Positions 8,048 to 16,819 are shown, numbered from the stretch's first letter. The stretch: DNA of 64,000 nt from Streptomyces deccanensis (GCF_022385335.1 NZ_CP092431.1:2604001-2668000); one strand, 5' to 3'. Notes: generated by a model not told the origin, from the sequence alone. Numbers and translations are program-made.

Positions 8048-10032
8048 TGTCTCGGCAGGAGGTCGGTCACGTCCGGTGGGGCGGGGAGGCTGATGTCGGC
8101 GTGCCTGCGGTGGCGGGCGAGTTCGTCGAGAAGTGCGGTGAGCCGCTCGGTGTGGTGGCGGCCGAGCCGTCCCGTGTCGTCGAGGTGCACGGCGCAGGCG
8201 GTGGTGGTGTCGACCAGCCGTTCGAGCACGGCGGCGATCTCGTCGGTGCCCTCGGTGTGCCGGGCCAGGGCGGGCAGTTCGGCCCCGGAGAGGGCGATCG
8301 CGGCGCGGGCGCCGGCGAGCGAGCGGTAGGCCTCGCGGCGCAGGGTCCAGCGGGCGGCCCGCTCGTCGGCCTCGCCCGGCAGCGCGGCCCCGACGGACAC
8401 GGTCACGCCGTTGGGCACGGTGACCCCGTGGGGCGTGGACGTCCCGCCCGACGGGGAGGCCCCGCCCCCTCCCGGGCCCGCGCCCGGCGTGCGCGCCTCG
8501 TGCAGGACGTGTGCGAGATAGGCGTGCGCCGCCGTGCCCGCTTCGGTGAGCCGGGCGCGTACGCCCCCGCCGCGCTGCCCCCTGGGCATCGGCAGGTGAC
8601 CGACGATCAGGACGATGGCGCAGGCCAGCAGGGTCTCGGCGATACGGCTCCAGGAGGCCTGGGGATCGCCGCCGACCATGACGAGCGCGAGCACCAGCAC
8701 GGTGACGACCGCGGTCTGGGCGGCGAAGTGCCGGGTGGCCACGGGGATCAGCGCGCCGCTGACCGCGACCAGCGCGATGAGCCCCTCCGGCCGGGGCAGG
8801 ACCGCGGCGAACCCGGCGAAGAGCACGGCGCCGAACACGGTCCCGGCCGCCCGGCACAGCACCCGGGACACGAGCGGCCCGAGGTCGGGCTTGACCAGGA
8901 AGACGGCGGTGGCGGGCAGCCAGTACCAGTGCTGGTGGTGCAGCGCCTGGGCCACGGCCGCGGCGGCGCCGAAGGAGAGGGCGACCCGCAGCCCGTACTC
9001 GCGCCCGCCGGAGCCGAGGCCGAGCCGGACGAGCGAGCCGAGGGTACGGCGGCGGGTGTGCAGGTCGCGGGGGGCGCCGCCCCGGTCGAAGGCCTCGGCG
9101 GCGCGCAGGAGCGCGTCGTCGAGGGCGCGCAGCGCGGGCGCCGAGCGTGCGGGCGCGGGCAGCGGGCCGGTGCCGGTGTTGCCGCGTACGGCCGCCGCGA
9201 GCCGCCGGGGGCCTTCGGACGCGCGGCCGACGACGGCGTCCCCGGCCCAGGCCAGGGCGGTCGCCGCCTCGGCGAGCGGGAGGGCGGCCGTGTACTGGGC
9301 GTGCAGGCGCCGTTCGGCCGACGAGCTGGCGTAGCGCCGCAGCCGGGGTCCGGCGAGGGCGTCCTGAGCGTGGTCGAGGGCGGCGGTCAGCGCGGCCCGC
9401 CGGGCGATGGCGCCGGAGGTGCCGACGGCGTCCAGCAGCGCCGCGATCGCGTCGTACACGGCGGCGACGGCGTCCCGTTCGCCGTCGAAGCGGTAGTCGC
9501 CGGCGGTGAGGATCGCCGGGGTCGGCAGGGCCAGGCGCAGGGCGAGCAGCCATCCGGCGCCCGCCAGGTAGGCGAGCGCCCGCTGCCATCCCGGTTCGGG
9601 CAGCGGCATCCCGGCGCCGATGGCGGCGGCGACCAGCAGTTGGGTGCCCGCTCCGGAGGCCACGGGCCCGACCGCGCTCATCGCGCCGGCGAGCAGCCCC
9701 AGCGCGGTGAGCAGCAGGGTGAGGACGACGGCTCCGGCGTACTGTCCGGCGTATGTCCCGACGAGGAGCCCCACGGCTCCGGCGAGCGCGGGCGCTCCGA
9801 GCCGTTGCACGGCGACGCGCCTGCTGCCGGGGCGGTCGTTGATTCCGGCGAGCATGGCGCCGAGTGCGGCGACGACCCCGACGGTGGGGTGCCCCGACAC
9901 CACGGCGACCAGCAGCAACGACCCACCGGCCAACGCCCCGCGCAGCACCGCGTTCCAGGGCACCGGCCCCCGCTGCGCACGCAGAGCATGGGCAAGCCAG
10001 GGCGGCAGGGAGAGGACGGCGCGGCGGGACAC
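8032..10032 (-). CDS. FUSC-family integral membrane protein
   Basis: A membrane protein of 666 residues with the two-block architecture of FUSC/aromatic-acid exporter proteins: hydrophobic segments near residues 25-170, a long soluble region, and a second block near 350-480 (VALSFGAAAAVAQALHHQHW then YWLPATAVFLVKPD). The family includes efflux pumps for aromatic acids, but the substrate here is unknown. The GTG at 10032 is preferred over a longer reading frame because AGGAG lies 5 nt upstream and the extension is Arg-Thr low-complexity sequence. A His/Arg-rich cytoplasmic tail closes the protein. Confidence 0.85.
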   Translation of the reverse strand: MSRRAVLSLPPWLAHALRAQRGPVPWNAVLRGALAGGSLLLVAVVSGHPTVGVVAALGAMLAGINDRPGSRRVAVQRLGAPALAGAVGLLVGTYAGQYAGAVVLTLLLTALGLLAGAMSAVGPVASGAGTQLLVAAAIGAGMPLPEPGWQRALAYLAGAGWLLALRLALPTPAILTAGDYRFDGERDAVAAVYDAIAALLDAVGTSGAIARRAALTAALDHAQDALAGPRLRRYASSSAERRLHAQYTAALPLAEAATALAWAGDAVVGRASEGPRRLAAAVRGNTGTGPLPAPARSAPALRALDDALLRAAEAFDRGGAPRDLHTRRRTLGSLVRLGLGSGGREYGLRVALSFGAAAAVAQALHHQHWYWLPATAVFLVKPDLGPLVSRVLCRAAGTVFGAVLFAGFAAVLPRPEGLIALVAVSGALIPVATRHFAAQTAVVTVLVLALVMVGGDPQASWSRIAETLLACAIVLIVGHLPMPRGQRGGGVRARLTEAGTAAHAYLAHVLHEARTPGAGPGGGGASPSGGTSTPHGVTVPNGVTVSVGAALPGEADERAARWTLRREAYRSLAGARAAIALSGAELPALARHTEGTDEIAAVLERLVDTTTACAVHLDDTGRLGRHHTERLTALLDELARHRRHADISLPAPPDVTDLLPRQGVTA

Positions 10033-10652
10033 AGGGCTCCTGTCGTCGGGTGAGGGCGGGGGTGTGCCTTCGGGCGACGGTGGCCGGGGCGTTGGCGGTG
10101 TGCGGATGCGTATGCGGGTGCGGGTGCGCATGCGCGTACGGGTTCGTGTACGTGTGTGCGCGGCTTGTGCGTGCACTCCACCGTAGGTCGCGGACTTGGA
10201 GGATATGGGACGCTCGCATTACCGCGATGTGACGATCTCTGTAGAGGCCATGTTCTTTATGAACGCAATAAGGTGGACCCGGGGGCGTAGCCGGCCCCCG
10301 GGCCCTGATATGCCGCCACTTGGGCACGCCGCCACGGTTGAGAACCCAGGTCAGTCATCATGTCGCCGCGTCCTGCCTTTGGACCACCACGCATCGAGCT
10401 GCGCGGGCTGGACTTGAACCAGCATTTCGACGTCCGGGGCCTGAGTCCGGTCGTTGCGGCGATCGGCGGCGAATACTGAGTCTGGAGCAATAGTCTGAGA
10501 TTGATCACGGCCCGTCCCTGAGTTTCTGGGCGGGTACGGACCGCTCCGTCACGACAAGCCTCAGCTTCAGCTTGCGCTCCTCGCGCACCCCGCCCGGCTC
10601 ACAGGCCGACCGGGGAGTTCATGGGGCCACCGAACTGCACGAACAGGTTGCC
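10033..10652. other. 620-bp non-coding stretch with a hairpin and tRNA-like arm
   Basis: No convincing gene lies here. From 10095 to 10165 the sequence is largely alternating purine-pyrimidine (GTGCGCATGCGCGTACGG), the kind that can adopt Z-DNA. A strong hairpin occupies 10278-10302. Near 10402-10418 the minus strand reads GCTGGTTCAAGTCCAGC, identical in form to a tRNA T-arm, but no full cloverleaf can be folded around it. The stretch lies between the FUSC gene and a phage-type gene and may be a degraded insertion. Confidence 0.5.
10278..10302 (-). terminator. GC-rich hairpin, possible terminator
   Basis: CCCGGGGGC (10278-10286) pairs perfectly with GCCCCCGGG (10294-10302) across a 7-nt loop. 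It could end minus-strand transcription coming from the DUF7873-like gene 350 bp upstream. There is no U-tract and the distance is long, so the role is uncertain. Confidence 0.45.
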
Positions 10653-11384
10653 CTATCCGAACAGGTAGCCGAAGACGGCGTCACCGACCCGCTGGTCGAC
10701 GACGTCCACGCCGTTCGCTTCCTCCCGTGCGAACTTCACGGCCTGCTGCAACTTCTCGACGCGGTCGAGGATTTCGTTGACGCGTCGGGCGGGCAGGGCC
10801 CCGGAGAACTTCACGGTCGTCCAGTAGCCGACCGGAATGTCCTCGTAGTACACCTCGACCTGGGCGGGGTGCTTGTCGGTCGCCTCGGCCTTCACATGGT
10901 TGCGCGGCACCTTCTTCGTCCGCACCGTCCGCACGGCCTCGGTCTTCCAGGCGTCGGTGGACGGATCCTGCGCCCACGCCTCGGAGGCGTCGAGCACGGG
11001 CAACTTCCGCACCAGCGTGTTGATCTCCCCGAGCTGTTTCTCCAGGAAGAGCAGATAGGCCACCGGAACGTCGGCGACGAGCACCCGTCCGTCGACCTGT
11101 ACATCCGCCCGCGCGGTGCAATTGGCCCAGTCCTTGGTGGCGGTCACGTCGAACAGTCGCGTGAGAACTCCCGCCGTCTCCCGCAACACGTCCTCCGCGC
11201 GCACCTGAACCCGGGTCGACTCGGGCGGCAACTGCTCGCCCTCCTCGTCCTTCGGCTGATAGGTACGCGCGATACCGGCCAGCAAAGCCGGCTTCTGCAG
11301 CCCGTGATGAGCGGCCGTCAGGTCCTGCTGGGACTTGGCCTTGACGCCCTTCTCCACTGCGATGATCTGATTGAGTTTCGCCAC
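10653..11384 (-). CDS. DUF7873-like protein, also common in actinophages
   Basis: A 243-residue protein without signal peptide or membrane segment. The opening, MAKLNQIIAVEKGVKAKSQQ, resembles a family I recall from actinobacteriophage genomes and scattered Streptomyces chromosomes (DUF7873), of unknown function. The body is a mix of charged helices and strands with a VAYLLFLEKQLGEINTLVRKL helix. The start is a GTG without a good ribosome-binding site, so translation may be leaderless. Its isolated position, next to non-coding DNA with a tRNA-like arm, would suit a phage-derived gene. The family name comes from memory and was not searched. Confidence 0.65.
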   Translation of the reverse strand: MAKLNQIIAVEKGVKAKSQQDLTAAHHGLQKPALLAGIARTYQPKDEEGEQLPPESTRVQVRAEDVLRETAGVLTRLFDVTATKDWANCTARADVQVDGRVLVADVPVAYLLFLEKQLGEINTLVRKLPVLDASEAWAQDPSTDAWKTEAVRTVRTKKVPRNHVKAEATDKHPAQVEVYYEDIPVGYWTTVKFSGALPARRVNEILDRVEKLQQAVKFAREEANGVDVVDQRVGDAVFGYLFG

Positions 11385-11562
11385 GCGGAGGACGGTAACA
11401 GCGAAACTCCCTCCCTTTCGAAGGATTATTTCGGGGCACTATGCGGAAGGGCGGGAGGCCGTCGGGTCCGCGGGGGCACGTCTCCTCGCGGCGGAGGGGC
11501 CCCGCTGGAATTCGGATGCGGAGGGAGAGCGGAGCGCGCATCATCGACGGGTGTCTTCAGCG

Positions 11563-11961
11563 ATGATCCGGCGCACCAACGTGCCCAGCCTCTTCTCACC
11601 GCCCGTCTACGCGCACGCGTCCGTCGTCGAGGCCGGGACGAAGCTCGCCTTCCTCGCCGGTTCCGTCCCGCTGGACGCCGACGGGAAACTCGTCGGGGAG
11701 GGCGATCCGGTGCGGCAGGCCGAGCAGGTGCTGGCCAATCTCGGGGAGCAACTACGGGCGGTGGGCAGCGACTTCGCGCATGTCGCCTACACCGATGTGT
11801 ACGTCGTCAGCAGTGAGCCGGCCGTCCTCTCCGCCGTCTGGAACGTCGTCGAGGCGTCCGGCCTGAGCATCGGCCCCCACTCCTCCACCCTCCTCGGCGT
11901 CGCCTGCCTCGGCTACACGGGCCAGCTGGTGGAGATCACGGCGACGGCGGTGGTCCCGTAG
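11563..11961 (+). CDS. RidA/YjgF-family protein
   Basis: A 132-residue RidA-fold protein, expected to be a trimer hydrolysing reactive enamine or imine intermediates from PLP enzymes, or a related deaminase. Family features are the FSPPVYAHASVVEAGTKLAF opening, AGSVPLDADGKLVG, the QAEQVLANLGEQLRAVGS helix and the terminal GQLVEITATAVV strand. The invariant arginine of true RidA (usually in an R-x-C-V motif) is not present: this protein reads YTDVYVVSS and then GVACLGYTGQLVEI, so it may be a non-RidA subgroup. Start uncertain: GTG at 11551 is also in frame; neither has a clear ribosome-binding site. Confidence 0.82.
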   Translation: MIRRTNVPSLFSPPVYAHASVVEAGTKLAFLAGSVPLDADGKLVGEGDPVRQAEQVLANLGEQLRAVGSDFAHVAYTDVYVVSSEPAVLSAVWNVVEASGLSIGPHSSTLLGVACLGYTGQLVEITATAVVP

Positions 11962-11998
11962 GAGCGTTGGTCCTATAAGACCGCAGCCCGCACGCCCT

Positions 11999-12715
11999 CT
12001 ACCGCGCCCCGTTCCCCCACGTCCTCCCCTTCGGCAGCGGCTTCGCGTAGCTCCCCACTCGGCTGGTGGTCAGCCGCAGTGCCACCAGTGACTCGGCGAG
12101 TTTCACGGCCGCTCCGACCCCGTCGACGACCGGCACCCCCAGCTTCTCCCCCACCGTGCGCTGCAGCCCGGTCATCCCGGCGCACCCCAGGACCAGTACC
12201 TCGGCCCCGGCCTCGCGGGCGCGCCGACCGGCCGCGAGGAAGGCCCGGGTGGTGCGGTCGGTGTCGGCGAGGTCGAGGACGCCGAGCCCGGTGCCGACGA
12301 TCGCGGCGCAGTTGCGGCCCACGCCGGCGGCGTCCAGGCTGTCCTCGATCTGCCCGCAGGTGCGGTCCAGGGTGGTCACCACCCCGTAGCGCCGTCCGAG
12401 CAGGCAGGCGAGGTGGGCGGCGGCCTCGGTGATGTCGACGACGGGGACGTCCAGCAGTTCCCGCGCGCCCTCGCGCCCGTGTTCCCCGAAGCCGGCCATG
12501 ACGACGGCGTCGTACGGTTCCTCGTAGGTCCGCAGGGTGTCGAGGACGGCGGCGGCGGAGAGGTAGCTGTCGAGCCAGCCCTCCGCGGACTCGGGGCCCC
12601 AGGCGGGGGTCAGTCCGGTCACGGTGGTGCCCGGGCCTGCTGCGGCCCGGGCACCTCGCACGATCTCCTCGGTCATTCCCTGCGTCGTGTTGCAGTTCGT
12701 GACGACGATGCGCAC
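11999..12715 (-). CDS. Aspartate/glutamate/hydantoin racemase family protein
   Basis: A 238-residue racemase of the Asp/Glu/hydantoin superfamily. The two catalytic cysteines expected for the fold are in VTNCNTTQGM at the N-terminus (Cys9 region) and VLGCAGMTGL near residue 180. It follows the NCS1 permease gene with only two bases between stop and GTG, so they form one operon. Together with the permease, a role in hydantoin or allantoin salvage is plausible: uptake, then racemisation before stereospecific hydrolysis. No hydantoinase is in the window, so the substrate is inferred from context. Confidence 0.85.
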   Translation of the reverse strand: MRIVVTNCNTTQGMTEEIVRGARAAAGPGTTVTGLTPAWGPESAEGWLDSYLSAAAVLDTLRTYEEPYDAVVMAGFGEHGREGARELLDVPVVDITEAAAHLACLLGRRYGVVTTLDRTCGQIEDSLDAAGVGRNCAAIVGTGLGVLDLADTDRTTRAFLAAGRRAREAGAEVLVLGCAGMTGLQRTVGEKLGVPVVDGVGAAVKLAESLVALRLTTSRVGSYAKPLPKGRTWGNGAR

Positions 12716-12717
12716 GC

Positions 12718-14223
12718 TCAGCCCTCCACGGCGGGGGTCGAGGCGACCGAGGGAGTCCCGGGGGAAGCCGTCGAGGAGGACCCCGCGGCCCGCTCGTCCC
12801 GGCACAGCACCGCGTACAGCCCGGCGGCAAGCGCCGTGCCGATGAACCAGGAGTACGGGGCGACCTCGCTGAAGGTGGTGACCAGGGCGAGCACCGCCGA
12901 GACCGCGGCAGCCGGCAGGAACGCCCACAGGGCCTTGGGGTTGACGCCCTTGCGGTAGTAGTAGCGGGAGCCGGGCTCGGCGCTGAAGAGCTCGTCGACG
13001 TCTATGCGGCCGCGCTTGACCCAGAAGTAGTCGAGCATGATCACACCGAACAGCGGGCCGAGGAAGGCGCCCAGGCCGCCGAGGAAGTACTGCACCACGG
13101 TGGGGTTGGAGAAGAGGTTCCACGGGGTGACGACCAGCGCCGCGACGGTGCTGATCATGCCGCCGACCTTGAAGGTGATCTTCTGCGGCCAGACGTTGGC
13201 GAGGTCGTACGCCGGTGAGACGAAGTTGGCGACGATGTTGACGCCCATGGTGGCGATGGCGAAGGTCAGGGCGCCCAGGACGAGGACCCAGGTGTTGCCG
13301 ACCTTGGCGACGAGTTCGGCCGGGTCGGTGATCGCCTCGCCGAACACCTCCAGCGAACCGGCCGTGACGATGACGGACACGACCACGAAGGCGGTCGAGT
13401 TGATCGGCAGCCCCCAGAAGTTTCCGCGCTTGACCGTCCGGTAGTCGGGGGCGAAGCGGGAGAAGTCGCAGAAGTTGAGCATCAGCGTGCCGTAGGTGGC
13501 GAGGACCAGCCCGATCGCGCCGAACCACTGCCGCCACTGCTCGCCGACGGAGACCGGGTTCGGGGTGGAGGTGAGGGAGATGGTCCAGTCGGCCTTGGCG
13601 AGGACCCAGACCGCCAGCGCGATCATGACGATCCAGATCGCCGGGCCGCAGAAGTCCTGGAACTTGCGGACCGACTCCATGCCCTGGCTGATGATCAGCG
13701 CCTGGATGAGCCACAGGGCGACGAAGCTGCACCAGCCGAGCTGGTGCAGGCCCAGGAAGGAGTTGTGCGTCCAGGACTCCAGGCCCGGCCAGGCGGCCAG
13801 CAGCATGACGTTGACCGCTACGGACGCGAGGTAGGTCTGGATGCCGTACCACATGATGGCGATCACGGCCCGGATGAGGGCCGGGATGTTGGCGCCCCAG
13901 ACGCCGAAGCTGATGCGGCTGACCACGGGGAACGGCACGCCGTGGCGCTGTCCGATCTTCCCCATCCAGTTCATCCCGATGTAGATGATCACGAAGCCGA
14001 CGAGCAGCGACGTGAACACCTGCCAGACGTTCATGCCGAGGACGAGCAGGCCCGCGGCGAACGTGTAGTTGCCGAGGTTGTGGACGTCGGACATCCACAG
14101 GGCGAAGAGGTCGAAGACCTTCCAGTTCCGCTTCTTGGCGGGTGCGAGGTCTTCGTTGGTGAGGCGGGGGTCGGGGACGAACGCTGTGGTGCCGGTGGCT
14201 TCGACACTGTCGGCGAGGGACAC
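12718..14223 (-). CDS. NCS1-family nucleobase/allantoin/hydantoin permease
   Basis: A 501-residue secondary transporter with about 12 transmembrane helices. The N-terminal LTNEDLAPAKKRNWKVFDLF and ALWMSDVHNLGNYTFAAGL segments match the NCS1 (cytosine/purine/thiamine/allantoin, Mhp1-like) family. The GTG at 14223 is well supported by TGGAGG four nt upstream; a longer frame to 14349 would read through the operator. It is the first gene of a two-gene operon with the racemase and is divergent from a GntR regulator. The pairing suggests import of a hydantoin- or allantoin-type compound. Confidence 0.92.
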   Translation of the reverse strand: MSLADSVEATGTTAFVPDPRLTNEDLAPAKKRNWKVFDLFALWMSDVHNLGNYTFAAGLLVLGMNVWQVFTSLLVGFVIIYIGMNWMGKIGQRHGVPFPVVSRISFGVWGANIPALIRAVIAIMWYGIQTYLASVAVNVMLLAAWPGLESWTHNSFLGLHQLGWCSFVALWLIQALIISQGMESVRKFQDFCGPAIWIVMIALAVWVLAKADWTISLTSTPNPVSVGEQWRQWFGAIGLVLATYGTLMLNFCDFSRFAPDYRTVKRGNFWGLPINSTAFVVVSVIVTAGSLEVFGEAITDPAELVAKVGNTWVLVLGALTFAIATMGVNIVANFVSPAYDLANVWPQKITFKVGGMISTVAALVVTPWNLFSNPTVVQYFLGGLGAFLGPLFGVIMLDYFWVKRGRIDVDELFSAEPGSRYYYRKGVNPKALWAFLPAAAVSAVLALVTTFSEVAPYSWFIGTALAAGLYAVLCRDERAAGSSSTASPGTPSVASTPAVEG

Positions 14224-14310
14224 GGGGCCTCCAGGAGCGAGAGGAGACGAGCGTAGGTGGTGGGGACGGGTGCGGCTCCGGCGTGCGGGAACGGGGGAGC
14301 ACCACGAGCT

Positions 14311-14326
14311 GTTTGGTATACCAAAC
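14311..14326. promoter_or_regulatory. Perfect 16-bp palindromic operator for the GntR regulator
   Basis: GTTTGGTATACCAAAC is a perfect palindrome in the divergent region, 88 bp upstream of the permease start and 92 bp upstream of the regulator start. It matches the style of FCD-type GntR operators (a TGGTATACCA core). It is the only such palindrome in the region. It most likely binds the adjacent regulator and controls both the permease/racemase operon and autoregulation. Confidence 0.75.
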
Positions 14327-14417
14327 TGCGCCCATAGTGCTCCCGTCAACCGTTCTGACCGATGTCGCTGTCGTTAACGCCCCGTAAAACACCCCTCGCG
14401 TCGGCGAAGATTGCTCC

Positions 14418-15140
14418 ATGAGCTCCCTGGCTCCGGAAGGAGCGAAGATCGAACCCCTGGGTGCGGTGCGCGAGCGCGTCCTCGGCACCCTGCGGCAGGA
14501 CATCATCGCGGGACGCCTCCGTCCGGGCGACCGGCTCGTCGAGCGCGAGCTGGCCGACCGCTTCGGGGTCTCCCGGGTCCCGGTCCGCGAGGCGATCCGC
14601 GCGCTGGTCGCCGAGGGCTTCGTCCACTTCGAGACCCCGCGCCGTACGGTCGTCCGCCGCCTCACCCCGGCGGACGTGGCGGAGCTCTTCGAGCTGCGCG
14701 AGGCGCTGGAGGTGTACGCGGCCGGGCTCGCCGCCTCCCGCGCCACGCCGGAGTCACTCGCCGAGCTGTCGGCCCTGCTCGACCGGGCCGCGGAGGCGAC
14801 CCGCGCCGGGGACGCCGAGACGATCACCGACATCAACACGCGTTTCCACGACCGCGTCCTCGCCATGGCCGGCAACAGCCTGCTCGCCTCCGTCATGGAG
14901 CCGGTCGACGGCCGACTGCGCTGGCTGACCCGCCAGAACACCGAGTGGCCCCAACTCCTCACGGAACACCGTGAGTTGTACGACGCCATCGCCTCGGGCG
15001 ACCCGGACCGCGCCCGCGCACACGCCCTCACCCACGTCCGAACCAACTACCGATCGACCGTGCGCCACCTCTTCGGCGAGACCGGGGATGACGACGAAAA
15101 CAGGGAGGGCGGCACAAACGGAAAGGGCGGAGGGCCCTAG
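14418..15140 (+). CDS. GntR-family regulator, FCD (FadR) subfamily
   Basis: A 240-residue repressor. The N-terminal winged helix-turn-helix (residues 14-80) includes IIAGRLRPGDRL and the recognition helix region ERELADRFGVSRVPVREAIR. The C-terminal all-helical FCD effector domain has the conserved FHDRVLAMAGN and EHRELYDAIASGD segments carrying metal-binding histidines. It is divergent from the NCS1 permease/racemase operon and most likely represses it through the palindrome at 14311-14326. The ligand is probably the transported compound or a metabolite. The last 20 residues are Gly/Asn/Lys rich and look unstructured. Confidence 0.93.
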   Translation: MSSLAPEGAKIEPLGAVRERVLGTLRQDIIAGRLRPGDRLVERELADRFGVSRVPVREAIRALVAEGFVHFETPRRTVVRRLTPADVAELFELREALEVYAAGLAASRATPESLAELSALLDRAAEATRAGDAETITDINTRFHDRVLAMAGNSLLASVMEPVDGRLRWLTRQNTEWPQLLTEHRELYDAIASGDPDRARAHALTHVRTNYRSTVRHLFGETGDDDENREGGTNGKGGGP

Positions 15141-15844
15141 GAGGACGGCGGGACCGGACTCTCGCGCCCTGACCTCGAGGGCGGCCGGACCTAGGAGAAC
15201 GGCGGACCGGACACGACGGCCGGACCTAGAAGACGGCCGGACCGGACACGACGCCCGGACCTAAGAGGACGGTCGGACCTCGGAGGGCGGCCGGGGCCTG
15301 GGAGGACGGCCTGGGAGGGCGGCGGGCCGGACAGGACGGCCGAGCCGTGCGGGCCCTGAACCCCCGACCGGCCGGGCCGGCAGGCCGTGAGGCCCGGTGG
15401 GCGTGAGCGCCAGCGGGCGTGAGCCCCGGTGGGCGTGAGCGCCAGCGGGCGTGAGCCCCGGTGGGCGTGAGCACCGGCGGGCGTCAGCCCCGGCGGGCGT
15501 CAGCCCCGGCGGGCGTCAGCCCCGGCAGCCGTCAGCCCCGGCGGGCGTCAGCCCCGGCAGCCGTCAGCCCCGGCGGGCGTCAGCCCCGGCGGGCGTGAGC
15601 CCCGGCGGGCGTGAGCCCCGGCGGGCGTGAGCCCCGGCGGGCGTGAGCCCCGGCGGGCGTGAGCCCCGGCGGGCGTGAGCCCCGGCGGGCGTGAGCCCCG
15701 GTGGGCGTGAGCCCCGGCGGGCCGTGGGATTCACCGGCCTCTTCTCCCGCTGCCGCTGAAGCTCGACGGCGCCTCGCCGGACCGTGGCGTCCGCGCCCCC
15801 GCCCCTCTCGGCGGCCCGTGTCGCCTCTGGCGGGCGGTGCGGCC
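15141..15844. other. 704-bp repeat-filled gap between convergent genes
   Basis: No gene is supported between the GntR gene and the iminopeptidase gene. From about 15141 to 15345 there are degenerate repeats built on GGACGGCGGGACCGGAC and GGACCTAGGAGGACGG. From about 15392 to 15722 there is a regular 16-bp tandem array. Open frames across it are by-products of the repeats. The last 120 bp are ordinary GC-rich intergenic DNA. Confidence 0.75.
15392..15722. repeat. 16-bp tandem array (minisatellite), about 20 units
   Basis: Units of 16 bp follow the pattern GCGGGCGTGAGCCCCG, with two main variants, GTGAGC and GTCAGC, and some units with CAGCCG or GCGCCA changes. Variants occur in runs, as expected from unequal crossing-over or slippage. 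The period is not a multiple of three, so it is not coding. It separates two convergent genes. Copy number is likely to differ among strains. Confidence 0.85.
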
Positions 15845-16819
15845 TCAGCCGTTGCCGGCGTACCCGTCCGTCGCCGCCACCAGTGCCTCCGTCATGTCCG
15901 GTGCGCCCGCGTCGTGTCCCACGTCGTCGACGAGGATCAACTCGCTGCCGGGCCAGGCGTGGTGGAGGCGCCAGACGATACCGAGGAGGTTGCCGGGATC
16001 GAGGCTGCCCTGGACGAGCGTGCCCGGGATGCCCTTGAGCAGCGGCGCGTCACGCAGGACCGCCCCGTCCGTGTGGCCGTCGCCGTCGCCGCCGAGGAAG
16101 TGGCCGTTGCCCCAGTAGTGGGTGACGGTACGGGCGAACCCGTAGCGGAAGACCGGGTCCTCGTAGCGCGGCACCGAGCGGGGCGGCTGCGCCGCGATGG
16201 CCGTCTCCCAGTCCGTCCAGGCCCGCGCGGCCCGCGCCCGCACCGCCTCGTCGGGCGACTCGAGCAACCGGTTGTAGGCGGCCGGCAGATTCCCGTCCCG
16301 CTCCCCCTCGGGCAGCTCGGCCACGAACCGTTCGAACGCCTCCGGGAAGAACTGCCCGAGTCCCCGGGTCAGCAGGGCGACTTCGGCGTCGGACCCGGTG
16401 GCGACACCGGTGAGGACCAGCTCCGTCACGGCCTCCGGATGCGTCTGCGCGTACCGCAGACCGAGCGCCGACCCCCACGACACCCCCCACACCAGCCACC
16501 GCCCGATCCCGAGGTGCCGCCGCAACAGCTCCAGATCGGCGATCAGCCGCTCCGTCGTGTTGACGCTCATGTCGGTCTCGTACGCGCTCGCCGGCGGCGT
16601 CGACCGTCCGCAGCCCCGCTGGTCGAGCAGCACGATCCGGTACGCCTCGGGGTCGAAGAGCCGGGGGAACCAGGCGTTGGCGTGCGAACCCGGCCCGCCG
16701 TGCAGCACGACGGCGGGCTTGCCCCGCGGATTCCCGCAGACCTCCCAGTACACGCGGTTGCCGTCCCCGACGTCGAGCAGGCCGTGGTCGTACGGTTCGA
16801 TCTCCGGATAGAGGGGCAT
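15845..16819 (-). CDS. pip: Prolyl aminopeptidase (proline iminopeptidase)
   Basis: An alpha/beta hydrolase of 324 residues, family S33, removing N-terminal proline from peptides; likely cytoplasmic since no signal peptide is seen. The oxyanion motif HGGPGS is at residues 40-45, the nucleophile Ser114 lies in WGVSWGS, the acid is in the QGSLDPGN segment and the histidine in VDDVGHDAG near the C-terminus. The DQRGCGRSTP motif is diagnostic of proline iminopeptidases. The nucleophile elbow reads GVSWGS rather than the commoner GGSWGS, a small variation. Confidence 0.92.
   Translation of the reverse strand: MPLYPEIEPYDHGLLDVGDGNRVYWEVCGNPRGKPAVVLHGGPGSHANAWFPRLFDPEAYRIVLLDQRGCGRSTPPASAYETDMSVNTTERLIADLELLRRHLGIGRWLVWGVSWGSALGLRYAQTHPEAVTELVLTGVATGSDAEVALLTRGLGQFFPEAFERFVAELPEGERDGNLPAAYNRLLESPDEAVRARAARAWTDWETAIAAQPPRSVPRYEDPVFRYGFARTVTHYWGNGHFLGGDGDGHTDGAVLRDAPLLKGIPGTLVQGSLDPGNLLGIVWRLHHAWPGSELILVDDVGHDAGAPDMTEALVAATDGYAGNG

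Noticed and set aside
10402..10480. tRNA gene on the minus strand
   Set aside because: The T-arm GCTGGTTCAAGTCCAGC is perfect and an anticodon-like stem can be drawn, but no matching acceptor stem or D-arm is present. I keep it only as a tRNA-like remnant.
11999..15046. 1015-codon frame covering racemase, permease region and GntR gene antisense
   Set aside because: Only the part from 12715 to 11999 encodes a recognisable protein. The rest is the antisense or wrong frame of known genes, kept open by high GC.
15392..15722. CRISPR array
   Set aside because: Repeats are head-to-tail 16-bp units without unique spacers and no cas genes are near. It is a minisatellite.
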